Origin: Pseudomonas parafulva
Lineage (GTDB): Bacteria; Pseudomonadota; Gammaproteobacteria; Pseudomonadales; Pseudomonadaceae
Direction: 5' to 3'
DNA length: 64,000 nucleotides
NCBI RefSeq assembly: GCF_002021815.1
Contig: NZ_CP019952.1
Location: 589,001-653,000, forward strand
The notes under the pieces are model-generated. The model was not told the origin of the DNA and did no database searches. It saw only the letters and a list, made by a program, of their open reading frames with translations. A program made the position numbers and the translations under genes. Positions 50,758 through 60,439 of the stretch are shown here, piece after piece (the first letter of the stretch is position 1; each line of letters opens with the position of its first letter).

Positions 50758-51303
50758 CTAGGGCAGCGGGGAGAACGGCGAGCGACCCTCGGCGTTCTGC
50801 AGCTCGAGCAGGTACTTGCGGAAGATCTGGCCGAGCACCTGCGTCGCATGCTCCAGGTCGTCCCTGGGCATCTGTTCGGTGACTTCGTCCGCCATGTCCA
50901 GGGCATCTTCAGCGCCGTTGACTGCCGCCATCTTCAACAGGATGTAGGCCTGCACGTTGTTGGCCTTGACCCCTTCGCCGCGGAAAAACATCGACCCAAG
51001 GCGGTACTGGGCCTCGGCATGGCCTTGCAGGGACGCTTTCTGGTACCAGTCCAGTGCCTTATTGAGGTTTTTCGGCGCTTGCGCATAGAAGTACTCGCCC
51101 AGCTCGTACTGTGCCTGGGCATCGCCGGCATCGGCCACCTGTTCACAGGTTTTGAGTGCGCTGGCCAGGTCCTGCGGCTGCACGTTCAAGGTGCAGCGAC
51201 CCGTCGTCGGGATGAGCAACGAGTTACCGCCCTCCGCCAGGGCCAGCAGGGGCTGGAGAAGCAACAGGCAGCCCAGGGTGAGGGCGCGGCCGGTGCGGTT
51301 CAT
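50758..51303 (-). CDS. Sel1/TPR-repeat exported protein
   Basis: 181 residues. Signal peptide (GRALTLGCLLLLQPLLALAE), then Sel1-like repeats (AQAQYELGEYFYAQA; HAEAQYRLGSMFFRGEGV). Sel1 repeats mediate protein contacts, probably in the periplasm. Role unknown. The 254 bases up to the hemL end hold no further gene. Confidence 0.85.
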   Translation of the reverse strand: MNRTGRALTLGCLLLLQPLLALAEGGNSLLIPTTGRCTLNVQPQDLASALKTCEQVADAGDAQAQYELGEYFYAQAPKNLNKALDWYQKASLQGHAEAQYRLGSMFFRGEGVKANNVQAYILLKMAAVNGAEDALDMADEVTEQMPRDDLEHATQVLGQIFRKYLLELQNAEGRSPFSPLP

Positions 51304-51557
51304 GGGGATCGACTTACCTCTGCAAAGCTGCGGCCAATGTCTCTGGTGGCACATTATGGGATAAGCAGCGCCAACCTTACAAAGTTTTACTCGAATTTAT
51401 GTCGGCGTGGCGAAACAGGCTGATGGCAGGACCCCTTCGTTACCTGTATGGCCTCATTGCACATGCGCCCGTTCCCATGGGGTATGCCCCTGGCGATGGC
51501 CGGTATACCCACCGTGATAGCGGGTACTACCAGCTACCAAGGTGGGAAGGCGCCGGG

Positions 51558-52841
51558 TTACTTCAGGGCTGCGAAGGCCTTTTCAGCCGCATCCAGGGTG
51601 ATCTGCAGCTCTTTGTCGCCATGAACGATGGAGGTGAAGCCAGCCTCGAACGCGCTCGGCGCCAGGTACACGCCACCCTCGAGCATCAGGTGGAAGAACT
51701 GCTTGAAGCGACCGGCGTCACTGGCCATTACGTCATCAAAGGTGACGATGTCGTCGGCCCCGCTGAAGTACAGGCCGAACATGCCGCCAGCCTGAGTGGT
51801 CACGAACGGCACGCCGGCAGCATCGGCGCGCTGTTGCAGGCCGTCGAGCATGCGGCTGGTGTAGTCAGTCAGCTCGGCGTGGAAGCCCGGGCGGCTGATC
51901 AGCTTGAGCGTGGTCAGGCCGGCGGCCATGGCCAGCGGGTTGCCCGACAGCGTACCCGCCTGGTAGACCGGGCCCAGCGGGGCGATGCAGCCCATGATTT
52001 CGCGCTTGCCGCCGAAGCAGCCGACCGGCATGCCGCCGCCGACGATCTTGCCGAAGGTGGACAGGTCGGGGGTAATGCCGTAGTGCGCCTGCGCACCACC
52101 CAGCGAAACCCGGAAACCGGTCATCACTTCATCGAAGATCAACACCACCCCATGCTTGTCGCACTGCTCGCGCAGGCCTTCGAGGAAGCCTGGCGCCGGC
52201 GGGACGCAGTTCATGTTGCCGGCAACCGGCTCGACGATAATGCAGGCTACGGTCTGGCCCACTTCAGCCAGCGTCTTCTCGACGGCGGCGATGTCGTTGA
52301 AGGGCAGCGTCAGGGTGTGTTTGGCGAAGTCGGCGGGCACGCCTGCCGAGCTGGGCACGCCTTGGGTCAGCAGGCCGGAACCGGCCTTGACCAAGAGGCT
52401 GTCGGAGTGGCCGTGGTAGCAGCCTTCGAACTTGATGATCGCGTCACGGCCGGTGTAGCCACGGGCCAGGCGGATGGCGCTCATGGTCGCTTCGGTACCC
52501 GAGCTGACCATGCGCACCATTTCCATGGAAGGCACCAGCGAGCACACCAGGTCTGCCATTTCGGTTTCCATGGCGGTCGGGGCGCCATAGGACAGCCCGT
52601 GTTCCAGCTGGCGACGTACCGAGTCCAGCACGTCAGGGTGGCCATGGCCCAGGATCATCGGGCCCCAGGAGCCCACGTAGTCGACGTAGCGCTTGTCATC
52701 TTCGTCGACGACGTAGGCGCCCTCGGCATGCTTGAAGAACAATGGGGTGCCGCCCACGCTCTTGAACGCGCGCACGGGCGAGTTCACACCACCGGGGATG
52801 TGTTTCTGGGCTTGGGCGAAAAGTGCTTCGGAACGGGACAT
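51558..52841 (-). CDS. hemL: glutamate-1-semialdehyde 2,1-aminomutase
   Basis: 427 residues. PLP enzyme giving 5-aminolevulinate for haem and corrins. PLP-binding Lys in [14 protein letters not shown]; also [14 protein letters not shown] and [18 protein letters not shown] at 52841; downstream of thiE on the same strand, the ThiD-ThiE-HemL order of Pseudomonas. Confidence 0.97.
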   Translation of the reverse strand: MSRSEALFAQAQKHIPGGVNSPVRAFKSVGGTPLFFKHAEGAYVVDEDDKRYVDYVGSWGPMILGHGHPDVLDSVRRQLEHGLSYGAPTAMETEMADLVCSLVPSMEMVRMVSSGTEATMSAIRLARGYTGRDAIIKFEGCYHGHSDSLLVKAGSGLLTQGVPSSAGVPADFAKHTLTLPFNDIAAVEKTLAEVGQTVACIIVEPVAGNMNCVPPAPGFLEGLREQCDKHGVVLIFDEVMTGFRVSLGGAQAHYGITPDLSTFGKIVGGGMPVGCFGGKREIMGCIAPLGPVYQAGTLSGNPLAMAAGLTTLKLISRPGFHAELTDYTSRMLDGLQQRADAAGVPFVTTQAGGMFGLYFSGADDIVTFDDVMASDAGRFKQFFHLMLEGGVYLAPSAFEAGFTSIVHGDKELQITLDAAEKAFAALK

Positions 52842-52857
52842 GGAAAGTTCTCTCGAA

Positions 52858-53481
52858 TCAGGATGCGAACAAGGCATTGAAGGCGCGGGCGCGGCGGGTA
52901 ACTTCCTGCGCACTGTCGGCACCGAACAAGCCGTGGATCACCGCCAGCAGGTCGGCACCGTGGTGCACCAGTGCGGCGGCATTGTCGAGGGTGACCCCGC
53001 CAATGGCGGCGATCGGCAGGTTCACCTGGGCGCGAGCCTGCGCCAGAAGACGGACGTCGGCAGCCGGAGCGCCGGGTTTGGTGCTGGAGGTGAAAAAGCG
53101 GCCGAAGGCGACGTAGCTGGCGCCTTCGCGGGCTGCCTGGGCGGCCAGGTCGAGGCTGGCATGGCAGGTCGAGCCGATGATCGCTGCGCTGCCCAGCAGG
53201 GCGCGTGCAGGGTTCAGCGGCCCGTCGGTTTGCCCCAGGTGTACACCCACGCCCAGGTGCCTGGCCAGTTCGGCATCGTCGTTGATGAGCAGCTGGGTGC
53301 CATAACGCTCGCACAGCTGCTGGAGTGCCTGCGCTTCACGCAAGCGCCGCGCGGCGTCATCGCTTTTGTCCCGGTACTGCAGAAGGCATACACCCCCTTC
53401 GAGCGCTGCCTCCACATGAGACAGGAATCGGCCGGCCAGCAGTTGGCTGTCGGTGATGGCATACAGGCCGCGTAGGGTCAT
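52858..53481 (-). CDS. thiE: thiamine-phosphate synthase
   Basis: 207 residues, TIM-barrel enzyme joining the pyrimidine and thiazole parts of thiamine. Seen: [48 protein letters not shown] and IAAIGGVT. 13 bases downstream of thiD. Confidence 0.96.
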   Translation of the reverse strand: MTLRGLYAITDSQLLAGRFLSHVEAALEGGVCLLQYRDKSDDAARRLREAQALQQLCERYGTQLLINDDAELARHLGVGVHLGQTDGPLNPARALLGSAAIIGSTCHASLDLAAQAAREGASYVAFGRFFTSSTKPGAPAADVRLLAQARAQVNLPIAAIGGVTLDNAAALVHHGADLLAVIHGLFGADSAQEVTRRARAFNALFAS

Positions 53482-53494
53482 CGAGCACCTCGAG

Positions 53495-54292
53495 TCAGGA
53501 GCAGAAATCCAGAGGCAGGCGCCGAGGCACGAACTGGCCCCGTCCCAACTGCTCCGCATCGCGCAGGGTGCGCCAGGTGTAGTCCAGGGCGGTGCGCACG
53601 GCGCTTTCCAGGTGCTCGCCCAAGGCCAGTCGACCCGCCAGGGCGCTGGCCAGGGTGCAGCCCGAACCGTGGTAGCTGCCCGGCAGGCGTTGGCAGGTCG
53701 AGGTGCTGCGGTGACCGTCGCGGCTGTACAGACGGTTGTGGATTTCGACCTCGTCGCCGTGTCCGCCGGTGATCAGCACGTGCGGGCAGAACTCCAGCAG
53801 CCTGGCAGCGCACTCGTCGGCGCTGCCTTCGGGCAACTCGGCGAGAATGCGGGCTTCGGGCAGGTTCGGCGTGGTGATGGTCGCCAGCGGCAACAGGCGT
53901 TCACGCAGGGCATAGCCTACTTCATCCTTGCCCAGGCGCCCGCCGCCGCCTGCGCGCAGCACCGGATCGCACACCAACGGCAGGTGCGGGTGCGCAGCCA
54001 GCAGCTCGGCCACGGTATCGACCATGTCGATCGAGCCGAGCATGCCCAGCTTGACCGCAGCCACCGTGGAGTCGGTGAGCACGGCATTGGCCTGGGCCAG
54101 CACCCACTCACGGTCGAGCACGCGGAAGTCGGAGACATTGACGGTATCCTGCACGGTCAGGGCGGTCACCGCGGGCGCGGCATGACAACCTTGTGCAAGC
54201 AGGGCTTCGATATCTGCCTGCAAGCCGGCGCCGCCACTGGGGTCGTGGCCGGAGAGACAGAGGACAACGGGGCGGGAGGCGTAGGTATTCAT
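53495..54292 (-). CDS. thiD: hydroxymethylpyrimidine/phosphomethylpyrimidine kinase
   Basis: 265 residues of the ribokinase fold; phosphorylates HMP twice for thiamine. Seen: [43 protein letters not shown] and [12 protein letters not shown]. The 261 bases to the divergent kinase gene hold no gene. Confidence 0.96.
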   Translation of the reverse strand: MNTYASRPVVLCLSGHDPSGGAGLQADIEALLAQGCHAAPAVTALTVQDTVNVSDFRVLDREWVLAQANAVLTDSTVAAVKLGMLGSIDMVDTVAELLAAHPHLPLVCDPVLRAGGGGRLGKDEVGYALRERLLPLATITTPNLPEARILAELPEGSADECAARLLEFCPHVLITGGHGDEVEIHNRLYSRDGHRSTSTCQRLPGSYHGSGCTLASALAGRLALGEHLESAVRTALDYTWRTLRDAEQLGRGQFVPRRLPLDFCS

Positions 54293-54553
54293 GGTCGGCG
54301 AGCTTACCACCAAACCTGTTTGTGCGGACCTTGCCCGTGCAGGTCGGTGGATTTTTTGGTGCGAGATGGGCAACGCTCAATGCCGCTTATGCCCGTGCCA
54401 GAGCGGTCCTGTGGGTTTTGTGCCGCCGCTCGATGCACCAGAAGCTGTGCTAGAGTGCGCAGATAAATCGATAAACAGGTTCTGCAGGATTTCGTCGTCT
54501 CAAACGGAAAGGGGGCAACCGCGACGCGACCGGACAGGCCATGCTGGGGCTGT

Positions 54554-56539
54554 ATGCGCTATTTGCTGATTATGCTCATGGGTTTGCTGCCCGCATTCGC
54601 CGAGGCGGTGGACATCACCGCGGCCACCCGTCACCTGCCTCTGGGCAAGGTCATGCAGGTCTACGAAGACCCGGACGGCAGCGCCAGCATCACGGAGGTC
54701 AGTGCGCCCGACTTCGCACAGCATTTTCTTTCCCACCCTGAAGACGTGCTCAATGCCGGGTTTTCCAAGTCGGTGTTCTGGCTCAAGCTCGAGCTGCACC
54801 CTGACGCGGAGCCGGGCATGCCCCGGCACTGGTTGCTGGAACTGGCCTACCCACCCCTCGACCACCTCGAGCTTTACCTGAAGGGCCCGGACGGGCGCTT
54901 TCACCTGGCCCAGCGCACCGGTGACGCACTGCCTTACTCAAGTCGGGAGGTTCGGCAGGACAATTACCTGTTCAACCTGCAATTGCCGCCTGGGCAGGTC
55001 ACCACCGTCTTCCTGCGGCTGCATAGCCAGGGCTCGGTGCAGGCGCCGCTGGCCCTCTGGTCGCCCCAGGCCTACCTGGAAGCCCAGGCCACGCGCCTGT
55101 ATGTGCTGGGGATGATCTACGGGGTGCTGTTGGTGATGCTGGTGTACAACCTGTTCCTGTACCTGAGCGTGCGGGACGTCAGCTACCTGTACTACATCCT
55201 CTACATCGCCTCCTTCGGTCTTTACCAGGTCTCGGTCAATGGCGCCGGCATCGCTTACCTGTGGCCCGACAGCCCATGGTGGGCCAATGCCTGCACACCG
55301 TTGTTCGTAGGCGCAGCTGCGCTGTTCGGCTCCCAGTTCGCCCGGCATTTTCTGCAACTTCGCCATCAAAGCCGCGGCTTCGACCGGTTGCTGCAGGCGC
55401 TGATGCTGGGCGGTGCCGTGGTGATGGTGCTGGCCGTGAGCGTACCCTATGGCGTGGCCATGCGCCTTGCCACCGCCTTGGCGCTCGTGTTCAGCCTGGG
55501 CGTTTTGTGTGCAGGGCTCAACGCCTGGCGGCGCGGGCTGCGCGTGGCGCGCTGGTTCATCATCGCCTGGACCGCGTTCCTGCTCGGGGGGCTGGTCAAC
55601 ACGCTGATGGTGCTGGGCTACCTGCCGAACATGTTCCTGACCATGTATGCCAGTCAATTGGGTGCTGCGCTGGAAGTGGCGTTGCTATCGCTGGCCCTGG
55701 CCGACCGCATCAAGACGCTGCGCGATGAGCAGGCCCGTACCCTGCGTGAAACGGGGCAGCAACTGGAGCTACTCAACCAGCAACTGGCCAACAGCAACCG
55801 GCTCAAAGACGAGTTTCTGGCCTGCGCCACCCATGAACTGCGCACCCCAATGAATGGCGTGATCGGTTCCCTGGAGTTGATGCATACTCTGCCGATGGAC
55901 GCGGAAATGGCCCGCTTTCATCAGACAGCGGTGGGTTCGGCCCAGGGCATGATGAACATGGTCGACGCCATCCTGACCTTGTCCGAACTCCAGGCAGGGC
56001 GGCTGCGTGCGCAGCCAGCACCTTTCGACCTGCGGGCACTGCTGCAAGGCGTGCGCGCTGGCTATGCCGGCCAGGCACTGGGCAAGGGCCTGTATTTGAG
56101 TGTGGACATGCCGGCGGACCTGCCCGACCGACTGGTGGGCGATGGGCCGAAGCTGGCCCGCTGCCTGGGATGTCTGGTGGACAATGGCCTGAAATTCACC
56201 CATCAGGGTGGTGTGATGATCCAGGTTCGCGGACAGCACAGGGGGCCTAATCAACTGGCCTTGACGTTTACCGTGAGCGACACGGGTATCGGTTTCGAAG
56301 ACCTTGACCAGTCGATTCTTTACCAGCGGTTTTTCCAGGTGGATGGGTCCATGACCCGGCGCTACGGCGGGTTGGGCATTGGCCTTGCCATCTGCCGGCA
56401 GATGAGCGAATTGCTGGGGGCACGGCTGTCACATCAATCGGCGCCTGGGGTGGGCAGTCGGTTCGAGATGAGTGTGGAGTTGGCGATTTCGCAGGGGCAG
56501 GTGGCTGTGCAGGGGAGTGAGGGGCGGCGTTGGCGGTAA
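54554..56539 (+). CDS. DISM-type sensor histidine kinase
   Basis: 661 residues. Signal peptide (to about AEA, 18), DISMED2 periplasmic domain (25-175), seven-helix DISM membrane region (about 185-395), HisKA with His427 (FLACATHELRTPMNG) and ATPase (N box VDNGLKFTH; G box SDTGIGFEDLD; RYGGLGIGLAICRQM). No receiver domain and no regulator gene nearby, so its partner is elsewhere. Shares the sensor layout with RetS but, unlike RetS, has a complete ATP site. Confidence 0.93.
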   Translation: MRYLLIMLMGLLPAFAEAVDITAATRHLPLGKVMQVYEDPDGSASITEVSAPDFAQHFLSHPEDVLNAGFSKSVFWLKLELHPDAEPGMPRHWLLELAYPPLDHLELYLKGPDGRFHLAQRTGDALPYSSREVRQDNYLFNLQLPPGQVTTVFLRLHSQGSVQAPLALWSPQAYLEAQATRLYVLGMIYGVLLVMLVYNLFLYLSVRDVSYLYYILYIASFGLYQVSVNGAGIAYLWPDSPWWANACTPLFVGAAALFGSQFARHFLQLRHQSRGFDRLLQALMLGGAVVMVLAVSVPYGVAMRLATALALVFSLGVLCAGLNAWRRGLRVARWFIIAWTAFLLGGLVNTLMVLGYLPNMFLTMYASQLGAALEVALLSLALADRIKTLRDEQARTLRETGQQLELLNQQLANSNRLKDEFLACATHELRTPMNGVIGSLELMHTLPMDAEMARFHQTAVGSAQGMMNMVDAILTLSELQAGRLRAQPAPFDLRALLQGVRAGYAGQALGKGLYLSVDMPADLPDRLVGDGPKLARCLGCLVDNGLKFTHQGGVMIQVRGQHRGPNQLALTFTVSDTGIGFEDLDQSILYQRFFQVDGSMTRRYGGLGIGLAICRQMSELLGARLSHQSAPGVGSRFEMSVELAISQGQVAVQGSEGRRWR

Positions 56540-56612
56540 GCATCGGTAGGTTAGGACGATTTGCTGTTAGCTAAATGGGCAGTGCGATAACGTGGGCGTG
56601 CGACTCGGGGTA

Positions 56613-56990
56613 TCAAAGAAAGTAAGAACCTATGATTAACCAGCCGAAGGCGACTGTGTTCAGCCATGAGGCGGCCACAATCCGCTTTCTCACGGATGGT
56701 GGAAATTGCTCATAGTCTTGTGCGTCAAGCATGCCTTGTCGAATACTTGATTTTGGATACTTTATGACCCCGGCGACCATGAATGTCACAAACATTCTCG
56801 CACGCAAAGTCTTTTCACCACAAAGGGTGACAATAAAGGGTAGGCACGCACTGCGCTGCAGGGCCTCGATCATGATTTTGTATTCTTTGGAGCCTGCGAT
56901 ACGCAGATCCATGGCGAGGCCGGTCAGTCCGAGAATAAAGGGAGTGGCAAGAAAAAGTAATTGAAGCTTGATGTCAAGGCTCTTAATCAT
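56613..56990 (-). CDS. probable immunity protein, small membrane protein
   Basis: 125 residues with hydrophobic helices at the start (LLFLATPFILGLTGLAMDL), middle (LPFIVTLCG; MFVTFMVAGVI) and end (SWLNTVAFGWLIIGSYF). No known family was recognised. The ATG at 56990 lies inside the last codons of the effector C-terminal frame (overlap of eight bases) and has a GGAAG site. Gene order and membrane character fit immunity to a membrane-acting toxin. Sampled lines run about 40-60% GC, below the flanks. Function is inferred from context. Confidence 0.65.
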   Translation of the reverse strand: MIKSLDIKLQLLFLATPFILGLTGLAMDLRIAGSKEYKIMIEALQRSACLPFIVTLCGEKTLRARMFVTFMVAGVIKYPKSSIRQGMLDAQDYEQFPPSVRKRIVAASWLNTVAFGWLIIGSYFL

Positions 56991-57165
56991 CTTCCAAAGC
57001 CTCGAAAATTATGTCACCGAAATCTTCACCGAATTGCATACCTTCGAGGCTCCCCGCCAAAGCCCCTGCTCCGGTAATTGCAATGACGCATATCAACGCC
57101 TTCGGGCCAGCCCTCCAGCAAATTTTAGGGGACAGCTCCCTAGCTATCTTGGCACCAACCAACCA
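56983..57165 (-). pseudogene. out-of-frame C-terminus of the PAAR effector
   Basis: 61 codons, including the stop, in the frame next to that of the effector, with no start codon of its own expected. It reads VGAKIARELSPKICWRAG, then ICVIAITGAGALAGSLEG and MQFGEDFGDIIFEALEDD. This Gly-rich end matches the usual tail of such effectors. It is reached only if a frame change occurs in the GGTT tract at 57153-57167. Confidence 0.75.
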
Positions 57166-58388
57166 CCGCCTAGTCCACCCGAAAAATTACCAGCCTCAGT
57201 AAAGCGGATCCTTCTACACGCTTTCGTATTCCCCACCCGGCACGCATCGGCAATATTCATCGCTGATCCAATACCCCCGAGCGCAATACCCACTGCCCCT
57301 CCAGCCTTCAAATACTTGGCCATCCTTGCCAGTTTGTCCAAGTGAGTGGAATACCCCGGTATGTCCGTGGGCCCGCCTGCTTTGCTCCAGTGGTGCACCA
57401 GGCTTTTGGAAGAGATACCCAAGTCTCGGCGCAGTGTTGAGTAATCCCCAAGATTAAGCCGCTTATTGAGAAGGGTGGCCTTCAAACCGGCACTCAACTG
57501 ATTGAACAGCTGCTGGCGCTGGGCGAAGAATTCCGGGTGGCGAAGGTGCCCGTGCTTGGCAAATTGCGCTTTGTGCAGGTCTTCGATTTTGCGCAAAAGG
57601 CTGGTGATCTCATCCAGTGACTTACCCGCCACTGTCTCGGCTACGCCCATGGCCAGACTGGTATCACCAAACAGCGCGGCTATCTCGGCCTGATGCTGCA
57701 TCATGAAGCCGGCTTCCTCCTCTGTGAGGCCGGCCAATGCAGCGCGCGCCTGCTCCGCTGCACTCATAACCGACATCTCCTGCCGGGTACACATCGGGTA
57801 CCTCGATTCTTCACCCACGACGAATATCTCGCCCGGTTTGAATCCGTTCCGGAAGGTTGGATTAAGCCGTTCCAATGCTGACCGAGACAGGTGCGCGTGG
57901 GGCGAACCGAGTTCTACCAGCACCTCTTCATACGACATGCTGCGCGGCACGATGTAGAAACCAGGTTCATTGCTGTGCTGAGCCGCTGAAGGCGCCGCGT
58001 CCCGGAACCGCTCCGGACTGATCGCCCTATTGCGTGCTTGAGGATGTCGCAGCGCGTCACTGACCGGTTCAGATGCAGGTGCCCTGAACGTTGCAGGTAC
58101 TGCAGATCCGCCTGCAATTACGCGGTTGCTGCCTGTAGGGCACCCACACGCCACCAATGCGCCGTCAAGGACCGTAGGTATGCCGTCCTGCTTCCAACGG
58201 GGCTCGCCCTCCACCAGCGTGCCAGGTTGCCCGCAGCGGGGGCAGGGCGTGGTCTTGTCGCCTTGCAGCAGCCAGTTACGGCCATAGACGCGACCTCTGG
58301 ATTGCCCGGCAATGCAAATGGCGCCGGTGGTGGTTTCATCGCTGTCCAGGCCTTGGTACCGACCCAGGATGCTGATGCGCATACTCAT
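57144..58388 (-). CDS. PAAR-domain protein, probable type VI effector, frame broken
   Basis: 414 codons in the present frame. N-terminus MRISILGRYQGLDSDETTTG leads into a PAAR-like domain with Cys pairs (CPRCGQPG; VACGCPTGSN) that would cap the VgrG spike. A middle region (YIVPRSMSYEEVLVELGSP) resembles a LysM-type segment. A helical part follows, and a Gly-rich segment (GGAVGIALGGIGSAMNIADA) suggests membrane action. The frame stops at 57144 after WLVPR. One more GGTT unit would restore a 469-residue product ending at 56983. Starts at 58382 and 58406 are also possible. No VgrG or adaptor gene lies nearby. Sequence is AT-richer than the flanks, hinting at transfer. Confidence 0.8.
   Translation of the reverse strand: MSMRISILGRYQGLDSDETTTGAICIAGQSRGRVYGRNWLLQGDKTTPCPRCGQPGTLVEGEPRWKQDGIPTVLDGALVACGCPTGSNRVIAGGSAVPATFRAPASEPVSDALRHPQARNRAISPERFRDAAPSAAQHSNEPGFYIVPRSMSYEEVLVELGSPHAHLSRSALERLNPTFRNGFKPGEIFVVGEESRYPMCTRQEMSVMSAAEQARAALAGLTEEEAGFMMQHQAEIAALFGDTSLAMGVAETVAGKSLDEITSLLRKIEDLHKAQFAKHGHLRHPEFFAQRQQLFNQLSAGLKATLLNKRLNLGDYSTLRRDLGISSKSLVHHWSKAGGPTDIPGYSTHLDKLARMAKYLKAGGAVGIALGGIGSAMNIADACRVGNTKACRRIRFTEAGNFSGGLGGGWLVPR
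57153..57167 (-). repeat. GGTT tandem repeat at the effector frameshift
   Basis: On the minus strand GGTGGTTGGTTGGTG holds two GGTT units in a GGT-like tract. An added four-base unit would put the frame back. Such tracts slip during replication and can switch genes on and off. Confidence 0.65.
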
Positions 58389-58684
58389 GGCTTGCCTGCT
58401 GTTCATGAAAGAACCCGCAACCTAGCAGGCGGTATCCACTTATGTGCGCTTGATTCAGCTTCTAGGAAGACTCCCACGGACTATTGGGAACCGGATTACA
58501 AGTTCTTGACGGCCTCATCTGTTCGGGCGCCGCACGAACACGCCGCTGGCGACCCTGATAATGCAGGTCTCAAAAGCGCCGCTCATCACGCACCCCTGCC
58601 TTTAGTCAGGAATGCCCCTTTGTCCACCGACCAGACAGTGCTTCACTGGGTATCTCACGCCTGCCCGGATTCAGGAGCGCCTCC

Positions 58685-60328
58685 ATGAACCTGCACCAGT
58701 ACGCTGAAACCCACGAGGTCACCAACCAGCCGCCACCGCTGGACGGAGTCAACCTGTACCGCCTGGACCTGCCGTTACAGGAGTGGTCCAGGCGCTTTGG
58801 TGCCGACTGGGCGCAGTCTCGGATCGATGCGTACGGCGCGCTGGCCGGTGGGCCGTTGATGCAGGCAGGCTTTCTGGCCAATGCGCACAAGCCGGTGTTC
58901 AGCAGCCATGATCGATACGGCCATCGCATCGATCTGGTCGAATTTCACCCCGCTTATCACCAATTAATGCGCACCGCCGTCGAGCATGGGCTGCCGTCGC
59001 TGCCCTGGGCCGAGCCGCGCCCGGGCGCCCATGTGGCCCGCGCGGCGATGACCTACCTGCACAGCCAGGCCGAGGCCGGGACGGGCTGCCCATTGACCAT
59101 GACCTTCGCTGCGGTGCCGGCCCTGCGCCTGCAACCGGAGATCGCCCACTACTGGCTGCCCAAGGCGCTGTCGCGTGAATACGACCCGCGCAACGTCGGC
59201 GACCGGCACAAGGCCGGCGTCACGTTGGGCATGGCCATGACAGAGAAGCAGGGCGGCACGGACGTGCGCGCCAATACCACCCGTGCTTACCCCGTGGGCG
59301 CGACGGGGCCCGGCCAGGCCTACGAGCTGGTGGGTCACAAGTGGTTCTGCTCGGCGCCCATGTGCGATGCCTTCCTGGTCCTGGCCCAGACCGAGCGCGG
59401 CCTGAGCTGCTTCCTGCTGCCCCGCCACCGCCCGGACGACAGCCGCAACCAGTTCTACATCCAGCGCCTGAAGGACAAGTTGGGCAATGTCTCCAACGCT
59501 TCCAGCGAAGTGGAGTTTCGCGGTGCGCTGGCCTGGATGATCGGTGAGGAGGGCCGAGGCGTGCCGACCATCATCGAAATGGTGGCCATGACCCGTTTCG
59601 ACTGCATGGTCGGCTCCAGTGCCCTGATGCGTCAGGCGCTGACCCAGGCCCTGCACCACTGTGCGCATCGGCAGGTGGCGGGCCGCCTGTTGTCCGAGCA
59701 GCCGCTGATGCAGAACGTGCTCGCCGATCTGGCGCTGGAAAGCGAAGCGGCATTGGCCCTGAGCCTGCGCATGGGCCACGCCCTCGAACAGCTCGACGAC
59801 CCCCAGCAGGCGCATTTCGCGCGCTTGGTCACGGCGGTGGGCAAGTACTGGATCTGCAAGCGTGCCCCGGCCATGATCAACGAAGCGGCCGAGTGCCTGG
59901 GCGGGGCAGGGTATGTGGAGGACAGCATCCTGCCGCGGCTTTACCGCGAGGCGCCCGTTAACTCGACCTGGGAGGGTTCGGGCAATGTGCAGTGCCTGGA
60001 TGTGCTGCGCGCTTTGTCCAAGGAGCCGGGTGTGCTGGAGGCGTTGTTCGCCGAACTGGGGGACGGGCACGGCGACAAGCGCCTGGCCACCTGCATCGTC
60101 AACCTGAAGGATGCGTTTCTCGACACGGGCGATATCCAGTACCGGGCGCGACAACTGACCGAGGCCATCGCCTTGGCGTTGCAGGCCAAGTTGCTGCTGG
60201 AGGCTGGTCATTCTGCGGTCAGCGATGCGTTCATTGCCAGTCGCCTCACAGGGACGGGGCGCGCCTATGGCACGCTGCCACGCGGTGTTGACGTACAGGC
60301 CGTGATGGCGCGGGCCATGGCCAGCTGA
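58685..60328 (+). CDS. aidB: AidB-like acyl-CoA dehydrogenase
   Basis: 547 residues, the length of AidB. Flavoprotein of the acyl-CoA dehydrogenase fold that, in E. coli, is induced by alkylation and protects DNA. Seen: GVTLGMAMTEKQGGTDVRAN, WFCSAPMCDAFLVLAQ, RLKDKLGNVSNASSEVEF and the C-terminal DNA-binding-like part. AGGAG lies 8 bases before the ATG. The 296 bases upstream hold no gene. An alternative name is a simple acyl-CoA dehydrogenase. Confidence 0.85.
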   Translation: MNLHQYAETHEVTNQPPPLDGVNLYRLDLPLQEWSRRFGADWAQSRIDAYGALAGGPLMQAGFLANAHKPVFSSHDRYGHRIDLVEFHPAYHQLMRTAVEHGLPSLPWAEPRPGAHVARAAMTYLHSQAEAGTGCPLTMTFAAVPALRLQPEIAHYWLPKALSREYDPRNVGDRHKAGVTLGMAMTEKQGGTDVRANTTRAYPVGATGPGQAYELVGHKWFCSAPMCDAFLVLAQTERGLSCFLLPRHRPDDSRNQFYIQRLKDKLGNVSNASSEVEFRGALAWMIGEEGRGVPTIIEMVAMTRFDCMVGSSALMRQALTQALHHCAHRQVAGRLLSEQPLMQNVLADLALESEAALALSLRMGHALEQLDDPQQAHFARLVTAVGKYWICKRAPAMINEAAECLGGAGYVEDSILPRLYREAPVNSTWEGSGNVQCLDVLRALSKEPGVLEALFAELGDGHGDKRLATCIVNLKDAFLDTGDIQYRARQLTEAIALALQAKLLLEAGHSAVSDAFIASRLTGTGRAYGTLPRGVDVQAVMARAMAS

Positions 60329-60439
60329 CAGGCCGGCCCTGTACGCCCCAGCTGCGCCTCCCTGCATCATCAAGGGGATGAATTTACCCAAGAAGGCAGG
60401 CAAGATGGTTCGCATGCATGTCCAGACAGGAAGCACAGT

